64,000 bases of DNA from Phytophthora colocasiae (GCA_018806915.1 JAGKQI010000007.1:248001-312000), one strand, 5' to 3'; numbered from the stretch's first letter, positions 45,048 to 55,111 are shown. The notes: generated from the sequence alone by a model not told the origin. Program-made: numbers and translations.

Positions 45048-47029
45048 CATGTGCAGAAGAAGAAATTAGTTGATTAACAGTTATCGGACTTCTCGTTTTG
45101 CTAACTAAGATTCAAGATATCAAACCTGGAAATGACCATTATCACAGAAACAATTTCACTCCATGGAACCCAAAGAGATCGCCACATCTCTTCTAACACT
45201 GGCCACGATAAAAAGCAGTGTTCAACTGTCTCAATTGCTGTGCATGACTCTCGAAGGCATTGCTGGACAGTAGGGTTAATCGTTTTCAAGAAATATAACC
45301 TCGAGCTAAGTATGAGATCTCCAAAAACCTCCGAAGCATCACATAATGTACAACCGGGAGAAGACAGCGTCGCAGCGATACATATTCTGATAATGCTTGT
45401 GAATCAGGGCTTGAGGACATCCAAGCTCTTTCAGCGGGTGAGGGTTCACCGACGTAGTCGGGCAGAGCACATCGATCAAATCATCTCGCTTTAAGTGAGG
45501 AAAGAAACGCGTTCCTTTGCCAGACTCAACGCCAAAAACCGGTGTAAAAGTTCCTCGAGTAGAGGCTCGTATTTCTCCAACCGTTGGGTGAGGCAGCACT
45601 CGATCAAATATCTGGGATATGTGGTGATACAACGCGAATATGTCCGTCGCACGCACCTAAGGCATTGTTGGTTGTAGACCATCATGAATCTCACAAAAGA
45701 ATTCAAAAGCCCTCGGTCACATGAAGCCGTCACTTAGGAAATCTGCCAGGCATAACTTTTTCATAGCTGAGATCCCTCGGCATCGATGTCTGAACTTGAT
45801 ATTTCCTTCGCCCAATGGAGGCGGTAGACCTTGCGTGTGTAAAACCTGAAAATCAATTGAAGTATTCCACCATATTCGGGAATATAGAGTTCGTTGGATA
45901 ACTTTGCTCGTGTAAGCTGTAGGGAGATGCGATCCGGCCATTTTACTCGTTTTCAGTCCAGGAGAACTTTCCGCCACCAGAGCGGTAGCAACGCTTGTCT
46001 CCATCCTGATGGTTTTGGCGGATTCTGAAGCAAAAAGTCCCCAGTCCATCTTCGCGAGTAACTTCCACAACGATGTTGTAATAGTGCAGCAATTGGTCGG
46101 TACCATACGTCTTCACACTCATCTGTGTGATTGCTTAGCACTTGGATAAGCTGCTGGAGAAGCGTGAATCGTTGTCGACGGATGCTTAGTGCCAGGATAG
46201 GAACTCCGATGCCATCATCTTCTTGCTGCTGAGTGGCAAGGCCTTTCTTGACAATATTTATTCCACCAGGTCCTGAACCCACGCGGTTGTATAGGATGTA
46301 CCTAGTCACTGCACTGCGCCGATTAAGAAAGCGTATCGGAATATTCACCGTCGTCGTAAAATACCAAAGTAAGGATAATCACAGCCTGCACAATGAGACG
46401 CCGTCCCATGAGCGTCCGAGCTCTTCCTTTCCATAAGCGAAGCCGAGTCATTAGTTTTTCGTCCAGTTTTTGTAGGTATGTCCAAGTTTCCAAACGGAAT
46501 ACCAAGGTATTTGACTGATTCCCCCTTCTTGGGCGACCGAAGACCGGAGCTGTTTTGTGCTTATTCAGGCTCATGATCACGCTTTTGGCTGGATTGAGCA
46601 TTGCACCCGAACCATCACAGTAAATATCAATCAGCCTACGCCGGGTTGTGCAGTACCTTGGTAAATGCTTCGACGTCTTCATTCGTGTAGTTCAAGTAAC
46701 CAGCGATGCGCAGTCCCAGCAGCTTCCTGCATCGCTTCGGATCGCGATTCAACGGTCCGAATGCATACCAGCTTCTGCACAAAATTCTCTCCAGTTTTTC
46801 CTTCCTGAGTTTCACTGCGTGAAGTCTTCGTGAATGGGACTCCCGTATAGTAAAGAGGCACAATAAACACTGGACAGACGTAGTTCAGACACTACGCCAT
46901 ATTGATACGATTTCGGTACTGCTCTCTGTGCGTCAAAACCGGTGATCGACCCACACCGTACACCACGCTCACAATATCAAGGAACTTGCGTGGTGTCGTA
47001 TCGAAATATTGATACGTAGCTGACCCAGA
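45048..47029 (-). mobile_element. 5'-truncated LINE (L1-like) retrotransposon tail
   Basis: Several minus-strand frames carry LINE RT C-terminal sequence: SGAMLNPAKSVIMSLN, YLQKLDEKLMTRLRLWKGRA, TLMGRRLIVQAVI, VKKGLATQQQEDDGIGVPIL, and a zinc-type tail with CLRESCTAIETVEHCF. A 22-bp direct repeat beginning GAGCTACTACC flanks the segment at 45026-45047 and 47030-47051, as expected for a LINE target duplication. The catalytic RT box is not present. The frames are shifted repeatedly. No clear poly-A tail is visible. Confidence 0.75.
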
Positions 47030-47187
47030 GAGCTACTACCACTTGAAAAGAAATGAAAAAGGAAAACAATTTGCTGCACTTCCACGATTCCTCGACTGGT
47101 ACACACGAATACCACGTCGATCCTCTTGTCTGCTCATAGCTCAAATCAAATCTCAAAAGCGAACCTGCAGTCGGTTATCCCACTTAC

Positions 47188-47400
47188 GCGACGATCTTGG
47201 GGCCGATCACAGACACGTAGCTGAGCACCGCCACAGTGATGCCCTTAAGTTCCGTACGTGGACGACGACGCGTGAACCACTTGCGACTTGGTGTAGTCAG
47301 CGGCACCAGCAATTGTGACCTTCAAGACGGTAAAGTCCTTAGTCTTCCAGGCGACATCCACAGTTCTTCTTCAGAGCGAACTGCATCCTAAACGGCTACA
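47188..47400 (-). pseudogene. unrecognised protein fragment
   Basis: A minus-strand reading, [20 protein letters not shown] then [15 protein letters not shown] and, after a shift, [20 protein letters not shown], looks protein-like. I do not recognise the family. It lies in the right part of the hAT element and may be another captured or host piece. The remainder, 47,400-48,300, is AT-rich with nothing recognised. Confidence 0.3.
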
Positions 47401-48301
47401 TTAGCGCAACATCACAAGCAAAAACACGTTTTATATTGTTATGATTGGTCGAATAAATTTCTACTCTGTTTTTAAATTACCATTTGATGTTGCTGGTAGC
47501 AACATCCATCCGAATTTATAAAATTATATAAAACATAACGTATAGCAGTTATATCAGACAGCCCACCAGACCAAAAAGCCAAAACGAATTTCACAGGGAT
47601 AAGAAAATAGAGGAATAGCAGGCGACTGGGATCTACCCCTTAGCTCGGAAATAAAATTTCCGAGAATAATATACTGTAATAACTAATTGTACCCTCATCC
47701 TCAATTTCGTACAATATACTTCGAAGTAACATATATCGGGATTTATATAGAACTGGTGGCCACAGCCAACGAGCTACGAAGACCACTCGTTAATCGAAGA
47801 CATATTCACAGCGCAGTTCTCCTCACGTTGAACGACTTTTTTGCGAGGGCAGGTACAATCTACTCTCGTCTCCGCTGAAGTCTCAACTCTCGATGTTCTT
47901 GCTGTATAATCGGGCATTGTGGGACACCAGCGCTGTTACTCAAGCTGTTGAGAACAACCGCAAGAAACGCCAGTTGTAGAGTTTCTACTAGGGAATGGAC
48001 GGTTACTATTTCTGTTAACGTCAAAAATCGATATCGAAATATAATTAGTGATGATGTAGGTGTTGGTTGGGATTGGGGTGCGCGACGGGGGGGAGGGTTC
48101 TTGAGGTTACCCCCCCCCTTTTGAATCTCATGAGCGCTTTAGTTCTGCTTCATTCTGCAAATTCATCGGCGGTGATATGAGAGCGACAAGACGGTACTTA
48201 CTTACATGTCATTAGTGGAACAATAAGAAAAATAATGCCATAATATATTGACGGGGCAGATGCCTTGCAATCAATCTCGAATTGCATTGTGAGGAGCCCT
48301 G

Positions 48302-48754
48302 ACGCTAAATCATGAAATTCGCCTAAGCAACGCTGTTGGAGGCACCCACGGCGATCAATTCACGGATGTTGCAGCAGCAGTAGGTGGACAAACTGTGAAG
48401 TCGCTCACGTTACGCACGGGTTCTCGTGTGGACGCAGTGAGCGTCACGATATCGGCTCCCACAGCAACAACGATTTCTCATGGAGGGACTGGCGGCACTG
48501 CTAAAACCCTGACGTTGGCTTCTGGCGAGTACATCACATCGATGGAAGTTCACTGGGGCAAGTACAACAGCCATACACGCATCTTCTACCTGAAATTCAC
48601 GACTAGTCTAGGTAACACTCTGTCAGGAGGAAGCGCCACAAGTGATAGCACTATCGCCTATGCCCCCGACGGATACCAGTTTAGTGACTTTCACGGCCGA
48701 GATGTAGACGCGATCGACGCTTTGGGAGCGATCTGGACGAAAATTTCTGCGTAG
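48302..48754 (+). pseudogene. jacalin-like lectin end of EEP-lectin copy 2
   Basis: This is the displaced 3' part of the gene starting at 38449. The first codons continue the reading interrupted at 39278. The lectin fold is complete: GGTHGDQFTD, SRVDAVSV, HGGTGGTAKTLTL, EYITSMEVHWG, RIFYLKFTTS and GRDVDAIDALG. Stop codon TAG at 48752-48754. Confidence 0.85.
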
Positions 48755-49081
48755 AGCAGTTGATCTCGGCAATGCGAATTGTAAGCTCAACATATTTGTG
48801 CGTACAGTACGCAGTACAGGTTTAACTACATGTAGCTGAATACACGATTTCAATTACGTGACGTGAGTAAATATTTTGCTACCGCCCAGCGGTTCGGCAT
48901 CGTGGCGAAAGGTAAGTTCAACAAATCAAAAATTAGTCGGAGCGTGGTTTCCTGGTAGCAACGAGAGCTCCATAACTACCCTACCATAGCGTGGTAACAC
49001 TACAATACATGTGCGCACATCAGATTTACTTTTACAGTATCTGTCAGCACACTCTAATATCACTGCAACTGGCCGTGCAAA

Positions 49082-49167
49082 AGCCTCGAGAGTTCATTGA
49101 AGGTCAAAAGCTCGCAGACTGCTGGGTGCAGTCCATTCAGAAGGGCATTCCTCCTGAAAAGGCCGAC
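49082..49167 (+). pseudogene. EEP-lectin copy 3 scrap
   Basis: REFIEGQKLADCWVQSIQKG followed by IPPEKAD corresponds to REFVEGQKLTDAWVQFVRNG in copy 1 (about residues 186-212). It joins directly to the repeat at 49163. Nothing else of this copy remains. Confidence 0.75.
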
Positions 49168-49269
49168 ACACGAGCAAGTGTTTCCATCATCATAGTCATC
49201 TACTGTATATGAATATTGTACAATAAGTAAAATCCAAAAAGCGTCTCGCTTAAAAAAAAAGTGTCTTAA
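49163..49269. repeat. 106-bp repeat, copy B
   Basis: Same as 16059-16165 apart from one A in the A-run. It ends at the TTAA where piggyBac element 3 begins. Confidence 0.8.
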
Positions 49270-49542
49270 CCCCTCTAACCCGGTATTCTGTATCCTACAG
49301 AATAATATATTGTACAGGATTTAATATCCAGCAAACTCATCAGCGCTCCAGAACTCCGCATGAAGATTATTGTATGGTGTCTGGATCAGTCCACTTTCCT
49401 AACAGATCGGCGATGGGATGATAGACGGGTATTATTCAAGGAGGATAGAAAGACGCATATAAATCCCCAACAGGTTTGAAAATTCTGTCGAAAGCCCATC
49501 GGTTCACGTGTCAGAAGCTACCTCACATTGTCATTCGAAAAA

Positions 49543-50109
49543 ATGAACGGCCCAGCAGAGAAGCCGTTCAAGCAACTATGGCGCGAGATCTGCGAGGGAA
49601 GGCTGGAAGGCCTCGTAAGCCGACAGGGATGACCTAGAATCAACGCTACGTGAAGTCGGGGTGAAGGGCCGTCTCGACGAAGCCAGACGTGGCATAAACT
49701 TCTTTGAAGGTTAGTGGCCTTATTTTTGTGCCACCACAGTTGTCGACACAGAGGAGGTGGGCGCTACAGGTGAACTACCAGCAGCTATACCGGATGATAC
49801 GGAGCAAGACGGCGCGACCAATGCCTTTTTCCGGATGATCCAGAATTCGATTCAAGTGAGTGCATGGCTGCTGATGAAGAAGCAAAGAGCGAGACCGATG
49901 AACCAAACGGAGCCGACGGCCTCATCGACTCGGACGTGTTTGGTAGCGACAATTTCATGGAGAGGCTCCGAAAGGAGCGACTGTTTGGCTCTACAGCTAT
50001 CGATGACGTGAATCTCGTGGAGACCGCTGATGTCAGCGATTCCGATTCCAACGCCGACGAAGAAGACATTATGGCAGACAACGAGGTGGTCCACTTGAGG
50101 AAAGTGTAG
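49543..50109 (+). pseudogene. piggyBac element 3 transposase N-terminal remnant
   Basis: Frames from 49543 contain PFKQLWREICEG and then VKGRLDEARRGINFFEG, corresponding to the N-terminal segment of elements 1 and 2 (WRELKKAGW... RGVDFFVGE). After a predicted intron there is an acidic region (DSDVFGSDNFMERLRKERLF and DSDSNADEED). No DDE core follows. Confidence 0.65.
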
Positions 50110-50228
50110 AAGAAGATGTAGAAGACCTGGAAATAAATGACAACGTTCCGGAAACTAGTAACTTTGACTTGACAGGTGATCTCTGCGATATCCCAGAGTA
50201 TGGATAGATCACATACAATGAGGAGCAC

Positions 50229-50512
50229 AGCCGTAAGCCGGGATGCTACAGAATAACTCAAGTGGTGCTTTACTAATTCTGGATGTTGCGTGTGCACACG
50301 GAATTTCCCCATAGCCGTAAGTCAGGATGCTACAGAATAACTCGAGTGGTGCTTTACTAGTTCTGGATGTTGCGTGTGCACACGGAATTTCCCGTAGCCG
50401 TAAGTCAGGATGCTACAGAATAACTCGAGTGGTGCTTTACTAATTCTGGATGTTGCCCGCACAGGGAATTTCCCACAGCCGTATGTCGGGATGCTACAGA
50501 ATAATTCGACAC
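50229..50512. repeat. 83-bp tandem repeat, about 3.5 units
   Basis: Units start with AGCCGTAAG at 50229, 50312 and 50396, with a variant (AGCCGTATG) at 50477. Each contains GATGCTACAGAATAA, which echoes the terminal palindrome of the surrounding piggyBac element. Confidence 0.85.
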
Positions 50513-51298
50513 ATCCAGCTACTGGCGCTGCGCAGAATCAACTTTAGACTCATATCAACGCCGAGGAACTGGTGTTTGTCATATCACGCTAGAAGCACAC
50601 GTTAGTGAACACATCGGATCACCAAGCAGAACAAACGCAGGCAGTACTTGTGTAAGGTGCGTTCCGCCTTTGAGCACCTTCTGTCAGCAATGGTTTAGGC
50701 GGTCGTGTACCGCTCTGCCACGTTCACGCTCACGTGCTATCAGAAATGGCACGATACCTCGGGTGACGGGAAGAGCATTCCACCGGAGCCTAAAAGATGA
50801 TTAGATTCCGCAAACGTAAGAGAGAAAGTAAAGACGAGGAATAAGAAGGACAACTAGTTAGCACCACGTACTTTGCAGTAGGTCTTGCTGGAGCCTGCAG
50901 AGAAGTATTTGCCCAGTTCCTCCTCACTACCCGTTAGTTAGAACTGGGCATATTTTTCCTGTTCGCGCGCTTTGCACTTAGCGCGCTTTTGGCGGATGGT
51001 TGGTTGGCGCCAAGAGTGCCGCACAGTACGGAGTCGTTTCAAATTTGACGGGGGTTGCCGAGTGAGAGGTTTTGAACATGTTTTGTCCGCCAGGGATCCA
51101 ATAGGAGATCGCCAGTTTCGCAGATGTTGGATACATTGTGCATGCTATAGCCGATGATGTACACTTTATGTACAGAATATGCCTCGCCGAGCACGAAAGG
51201 GCTTCCAACGGCATACTTTTCGCAGGTTATCGTTCATACTTTAATCAAGATAATTGCTTATTCTGTAGAATACAGAATAACGGCTCGGGTTAGAAGGG
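50513..51298. other. non-coding 3' part of piggyBac element 3
   Basis: Short frames only. The region contains a GCGCGC-type stretch near 50965 and the terminal palindrome at about 51259-51280. Confidence 0.5.
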
Positions 51299-51319
51299 TT
51301 AACCCACCGGCGACCGCTG

Positions 51320-51342
51320 TTATCCCAGCTTTGCTGGGATAA
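51320..51342. repeat. 10-bp-arm hairpin
   Basis: TTATCCCAGC, three T/A-rich bases, GCTGGGATAA. It lies just outside piggyBac element 3. Function unknown. Confidence 0.5.
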
Positions 51343-51661
51343 GTTTTATATAGAAATTTGTATGTAGGGAAATCAATGTTCCAATGGAGTGTCACCACCT
51401 GCTTTCGCTAACTTTTTGCTTATTGGTCAGTAGTATCCAATCAGAGTTGAGATAAGCTTCTAATAGTGAGGTCTGTCAATGGACGTGGCGAAAAAACCTT
51501 GTCCTAATTCCCAAAATCACGAAAATAATCTCTACTTTTAGACTATTTATTACAAAAAAATTCAGGAACGCAAAATCATTCCTCGGCATCCAGTATGAGC
51601 ACGCTGAGGAACATCTTCTCGGCACTGCAGCTGGAAAAGCGCTGAGCCCGCGCAGAGCAAA

Positions 51662-52193
51662 ATGTTCGCCAGTTTCGTGAACAACCCGTCAACGTCCGCT
51701 TGGGGGGATGACAGCGACGACGAGATTCAGGCGCCCGTGGAGGAGGCCGTTGTCGAGGAGGAAAAGGAAGAAGAAAAGGACAGTGAGAGTGAGAGCAAAG
51801 AGGAGGAAAAGGAAGAGACGGAGACGCCTACTGTTGCGGCTCCCAAGAAGGCGGCGGTTCCGGCTCGCACACTCTCCAAAAAGGAGAAGAAGGAGCTGGA
51901 GATGAAGCTGCTCTGGCCTATCTCGGCATCAAGGCTGAGGACGCTCCCAAGGCCAAGGAAGAGAAGAGGAAGGAGGCTAAGGGCGAAACACCCGCAGCTT
52001 CTGGCTCTGCTGACAACACAAAGAAGAAAATGAAGGGTAAGAAGCCTACAAGGCTGAGCTGGAGACTTCAACCAACGAGGTGGCGATTAAGCCTGTCTTG
52101 AAGGCTAAGGGCAAGAAGAAGAAAACGGCAGAGCCTGCTGCCGTGAGAATCGCTCGTGAAAAGAAGGCTAAGGCCAAGGGCAAGGACTATTAA
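51662..52193 (+). pseudogene. acidic/lysine-rich protein, two frameshifts
   Basis: ATG at 51662 gives MFASFVNNPSTSAWGDDSDD, an acidic Glu/Asp tract, then PKKAAVPARTLSKKEKKELE. The frame changes near 51,905 (DEAALAYLGIKAEDAPKAKE) and again near 52,055 (STNEVAIKPVLKAKGKKKK), ending REKKAKAKGKDY at 52193. Even when followed across frames, the residue pattern stays coherent, so it was a real gene. It resembles small acidic/basic eukaryotic factors such as translation-associated proteins, but the family is not identified. Confidence 0.6.
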
Positions 52194-52559
52194 AGACAAG
52201 AGCAGCTTCAACGAGTTCTCGATCTAGGTAGGCGGGAAATGCAGAGGCATGGTGGTGGAAAGAGATCGAGTTCGACATTTAGCTGGACACTTGGAGAAAG
52301 GTTGTGCGCTGCCGTCCGGTGACTCCTTAGAACAGGGATCAATGCTGCCACTCGAGTGGTTCACATCTCATCTAAACGACTAGACGGGCGTATTACTGGG
52401 ACATCCAAAGCCTCTACAACTATTGTTCGCGAAGATGCATCTACACGGTGATGTGCTTTTACCACATGATGCTGTTACGTCCGCAGACCTCAAGAGTCCA
52501 AAACTTCATATATCGTACCTCTATGACCCTCGAACGTCTCGTACTGGAAGACCAATCTG

Positions 52560-53143
52560 CTATCTTGGCGGTCTTACTAGAAATCTTTCAACATCGCAGT
52601 GAAAGCGGCAGTTAGAGCTCGCAATCAGCTCGAGTGAACCATGACTTACTTCACGAGCTGCAGGGAGCATGACTCTAAACGTTTTGCAGGAGGTTTTCCT
52701 GGATAATGTCGACGTATGCCATTTCTTCGTTGATAGGGTGGCTTCCAACCAAGCTCTTCTACGGCAGAGTCCAATACAGCGGGTACGTTAGCAGCTTTAT
52801 CCCCAGTTCAGTATCCTTATCTAACGTTATCTCGTCTTGATTCCAAACTAGCCACGCAGACGATGAAGATACTCTGCTACGACTGCTGACGGCTGAAATT
52901 GGTGGCACTACTGCAACTCTGGCCCTTGCTGCTTTGGATAAAGTCCTTTGTGTGTCGGATGTGGTGCATGCCAAGGAGCAGGAGGACAGCGCCCGAAGGA
53001 AAGAGCACCAATGTATCTACCTTCGCGGTCGACCCGCAGTGTTTCGAGCAGTGGTGGCGCCCCAGAACGCTATCGTCGGGTACAATCCTCGACGCTATTT
53101 GTCGTGTCAAGCTGGAGCCACGGTGAACATCTCTACAGTTTAA
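52560..53143 (+). pseudogene. unrecognised host-like gene with one predicted intron
   Basis: A predicted intron 52783-52851 (GTACGT...ACTAG, branch-like CTAAC) precedes a coherent reading HADDEDTLLRLLTAEIGGTT, then LALAALDKVLCVSDVVHAKE and GRPAVFRAVVAPQNAIVGYN, ending at 53143. Upstream frames to 52560 are broken by stops. Downstream, 53,200-53,480 has another protein-like frame (GGEVPIIWQIYHKAHSALSL, ALSKARLKALVLDIWLEFLK) that may be its continuation. I do not recognise the family. Confidence 0.4.
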
Positions 53144-53480
53144 GCAGCAGCCTCTGCCCAACAGCGAACAGGCAAAGAAAATAAGGGAGGACGAACGCGT
53201 TTACGTCTAGCTCAAGCGAAAAATCCACTACATCAAGGAAGCGTCAGGCTCGGGGTGGAGAAACTCATGCTGCACCGGTTTCCAGTGGGGAGTGCAGTAG
53301 TAACGAGAAAATTTTGCTGTCAAGGGGTGGAGAAGTGCCTATAATATGGCAGATCTATCATAAAGCACACAGCGCTCTTTCATTGAGAGAAGACCCGGAT
53401 AAGGAGGCTTTATCGAAGGCACGATTGAAAGCCCTAGTGTTGGATATCTGGCTGGAGTTTCTCAAGGAAAGAGTCAGATA

Positions 53481-53885
53481 GATGCTCATCAGAGCTACCT
53501 CTGTTGCTGGATCTCAAGCAGCAACGCAACCTGACACCAAGGTTCTTGCATGCGAGCGCGACTCTCTTCACAATTTAAGCTTTTGAGTCGAGGTCGTACT
53601 TGCTCGAGTTGGAGATCGTGGAGGAATGTAGAGCGCAGTCGGAGATAGACCTATAGCGACGGAGCAGCAGAGACAAACATATAAAAAGCGAAACACAACG
53701 ACCTGCTTATTCATTTGAGATGACACGAACGTTGAGCATTAATCTACATGTATTTCTACTATCCTAGATAAGTATATTGCACGAGATCAGTTTACTATAC
53801 TCGAGTTGGTAAACGCCAACCATAGCAAGTGCGTAGTACATCGTACGTCCTCCACATATTCTTCCGTGACCTATTGTCTTAAATC
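53481..53885. other. no recognisable gene
   Basis: Short frames and AT-rich spacer; an ATATAAAAAGC tract at 53,679 is TATA-like but no gene follows on the plus strand. Confidence 0.4.
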
Positions 53886-54254
53886 TCACGTGACCTCAAC
53901 TTTCGCAGGGTGCATCAGGTAGCTGTACTCGTCCATCGGCAACGGTATGGGATGCCAAGGCGTACCCGCCGCAGGTGCTCGTCGACTGCACCAGTTTGCC
54001 AATTTACCGAAAAGCGATGGAGTTGCCACTTGTCTGTGCTCAAAGTGAAATTGCCCTTGCTGAGTGACAGCAACGCCTACCACAAGTCCAGCCAATAATC
54101 CAGCCACAAACTGCATCGGCCCGAAGAAATATCCGTCTTTATAATTCCAGAGTGAATAGTGAAGTGTAGGCAACGTCAATTGCTCAACGTAGCGCTTGTG
54201 ACGATTCATAGCAGCGTTGAAGTTGTTCACCACATCTTTAGTCTTCCAGACTAG
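53886..54254 (-). CDS. small protein with one membrane segment, start unclear
   Basis: The minus-strand frame reads VWKTKDVVNNFNAAMNRHKR, YVEQLTLPTLHYSLWNYKDG, a hydrophobic segment FVAGLLAGLVVGVAV, and a C-terminal part ending HPAKVEVT at 53886. No ATG lies at the expected start: the frame is open to a TAG at about 54252-54254, so a first exon may be upstream or lost. The single hydrophobic helix suggests a small mitochondrial or other membrane protein, which is inference. No family recognised. Confidence 0.45.
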   Translation of the reverse strand, partial: LVWKTKDVVNNFNAAMNRHKRYVEQLTLPTLHYSLWNYKDGYFFGPMQFVAGLLAGLVVGVAVTQQGQFHFEHRQVATPSLFGKLANWCSRRAPAAGTPWHPIPLPMDEYSYLMHPAKVEVT

Positions 54255-54565
54255 AATTTGAAGCCACAGAAGAGCTTACAGGCGTAGATTCATCCAAGCC
54301 ATTGGACTCCACTGCGATCTAGTGACAAAAATCTGTATAAGTATAATTTTAAATGATAAAAGACAACTTGACTTCAAAACTAGTACAGTAGGATAAACGG
54401 TATTTCTGAGAATTGGCCGACATGCTTTCGACGTTTGAGAGACTTTGAGAGACCTCCGAGAATTATCTATAAGGACAGAACATGACTACGTCTGAAAGAA
54501 TTGGGAATGCCACTTTCATTTTTTCCTGCATCCAACACAACCGAGGTATGAATTGAAGCTGGCGC

Positions 54566-55111
54566 GTGGAGGACGTGGCATCGTCCATCGTTTACGACTT
54601 TATTGACAACAAAACATGGTCCTACGGGTCGTGTGTTGTCGTGCTACGTGGGTTGCCTGGAAGCGGGAAGACAAAGTTCGCCGAGATGCTTCGACGTGCG
54701 TTTGTAAATGCATTCGCAGAGGACACCGTGAGCAATGCACGGACCGTGCGTATATTCACCCCTCAGCAAGATAAATGGGGTGCATGGTGGTGTGATAGGA
54801 ACATGCACGGCATATTTAGAGCTGAGCTTCAAAGCGCCGAAGTGGTGATCGTTGACAGTTCGCACATTTCTCAAGTGGAATGGGAGTTCGTGGAGAGAAT
54901 GGCAAATTCGTGTTGGAGCGATTGTGGACTTGAAGGGAAGACTTACGTGGTGAGTTTTCTTTGCGATGATTTCGAGCACGCGAAAAAATTAAATCTACGC
55001 GCGAATGACCCGCTACCAGATGAGTTGTTGTGCAACCTTTACCGTGATTTTCAAGCGGCGGAACCTGAGGTGGCTGAAGTAGCACATTTCTACACTGTTG
55101 TTCCTCAATAG
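54566..55111 (+). CDS. P-loop kinase-like protein (AAA_33 type), missing a start
   Basis: The frame contains CVVVLRGLPGSGKTKFAEML (Walker A), AEVVIVDSSHISQVEWEFVE (Walker B-like) and YVVSFLCDDFEHAKKLNLR, the layout of the P-loop domain in polynucleotide-kinase-like and NEDD4BP2-like proteins. It would bind ATP and phosphorylate or modify a nucleic-acid or small-molecule substrate, which is inference. The first codon in frame is GTG, with a stop 10 bases before it, and no ATG lies before the P-loop, so an upstream exon is missing or lost. End at 55111. Confidence 0.55.
   Translation: MEDVASSIVYDFIDNKTWSYGSCVVVLRGLPGSGKTKFAEMLRRAFVNAFAEDTVSNARTVRIFTPQQDKWGAWWCDRNMHGIFRAELQSAEVVIVDSSHISQVEWEFVERMANSCWSDCGLEGKTYVVSFLCDDFEHAKKLNLRANDPLPDELLCNLYRDFQAAEPEVAEVAHFYTVVPQ

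Larger units (their letters stand above)
39279..48301. mobile_element. 9.0-kb hAT-type element carrying nested insertions and a Rab fragment
   Basis: The left end CAGGGCTCATCAAAATTCAA and the right end, inverted, CAGGGCTCCTCACAATGCAA match at 16 of 20 bases. The flanking octamers are ACGCTGAA (39271-39278) and ACGCTAAA (48302-48309), an 8-bp duplication with one change. Removing the nested piggyBac, the long-TIR element and the LINE leaves about 2.1 kb containing a Rab GTPase fragment. No hAT transposase was recognised, so it is non-autonomous. Confidence 0.8.
38449..48754 (+). pseudogene. EEP-fold hydrolase with one jacalin-like lectin domain (copy 2), split by a 9-kb insertion
   Basis: ATG at 38449 (MLRSLAENTFSVMCYNVAGL) starts an EEP domain with the same motifs as copy 1: NVQEDFNYH, YNLHTDAG, VIVMGDTNTRY, MLSDHPPISS. 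The domain is intact up to about 39,278, where a 9.0-kb hAT element begins; the frame then reads nonsense and stops at 39357. The lectin domain resumes at 48302 (LSNAVGGTHGDQFTDV, EYITSMEVHWGKYNSHTRIF, DFHGRDVDAIDALGAIWTK) and ends at 48754. Unlike copy 1 it has one lectin repeat. The coding sequence on both sides of the insertion has no other break, so the insertion is probably what killed it. Confidence 0.87.
49270..51298. mobile_element. piggyBac element 3, degenerate, 2,029 bp
   Basis: TTAA at both ends (49266-49269, 51299-51302). The ends are CCCCTCTAACCCG and, inverted, CCCTTCTAACCCG, each followed within a few bases by a TTCTGTATNCTACAGAATAA-type palindrome. Coding remains are limited to the N-terminal part. 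Most of the transposase is deleted, so the element is non-autonomous. Confidence 0.85.
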
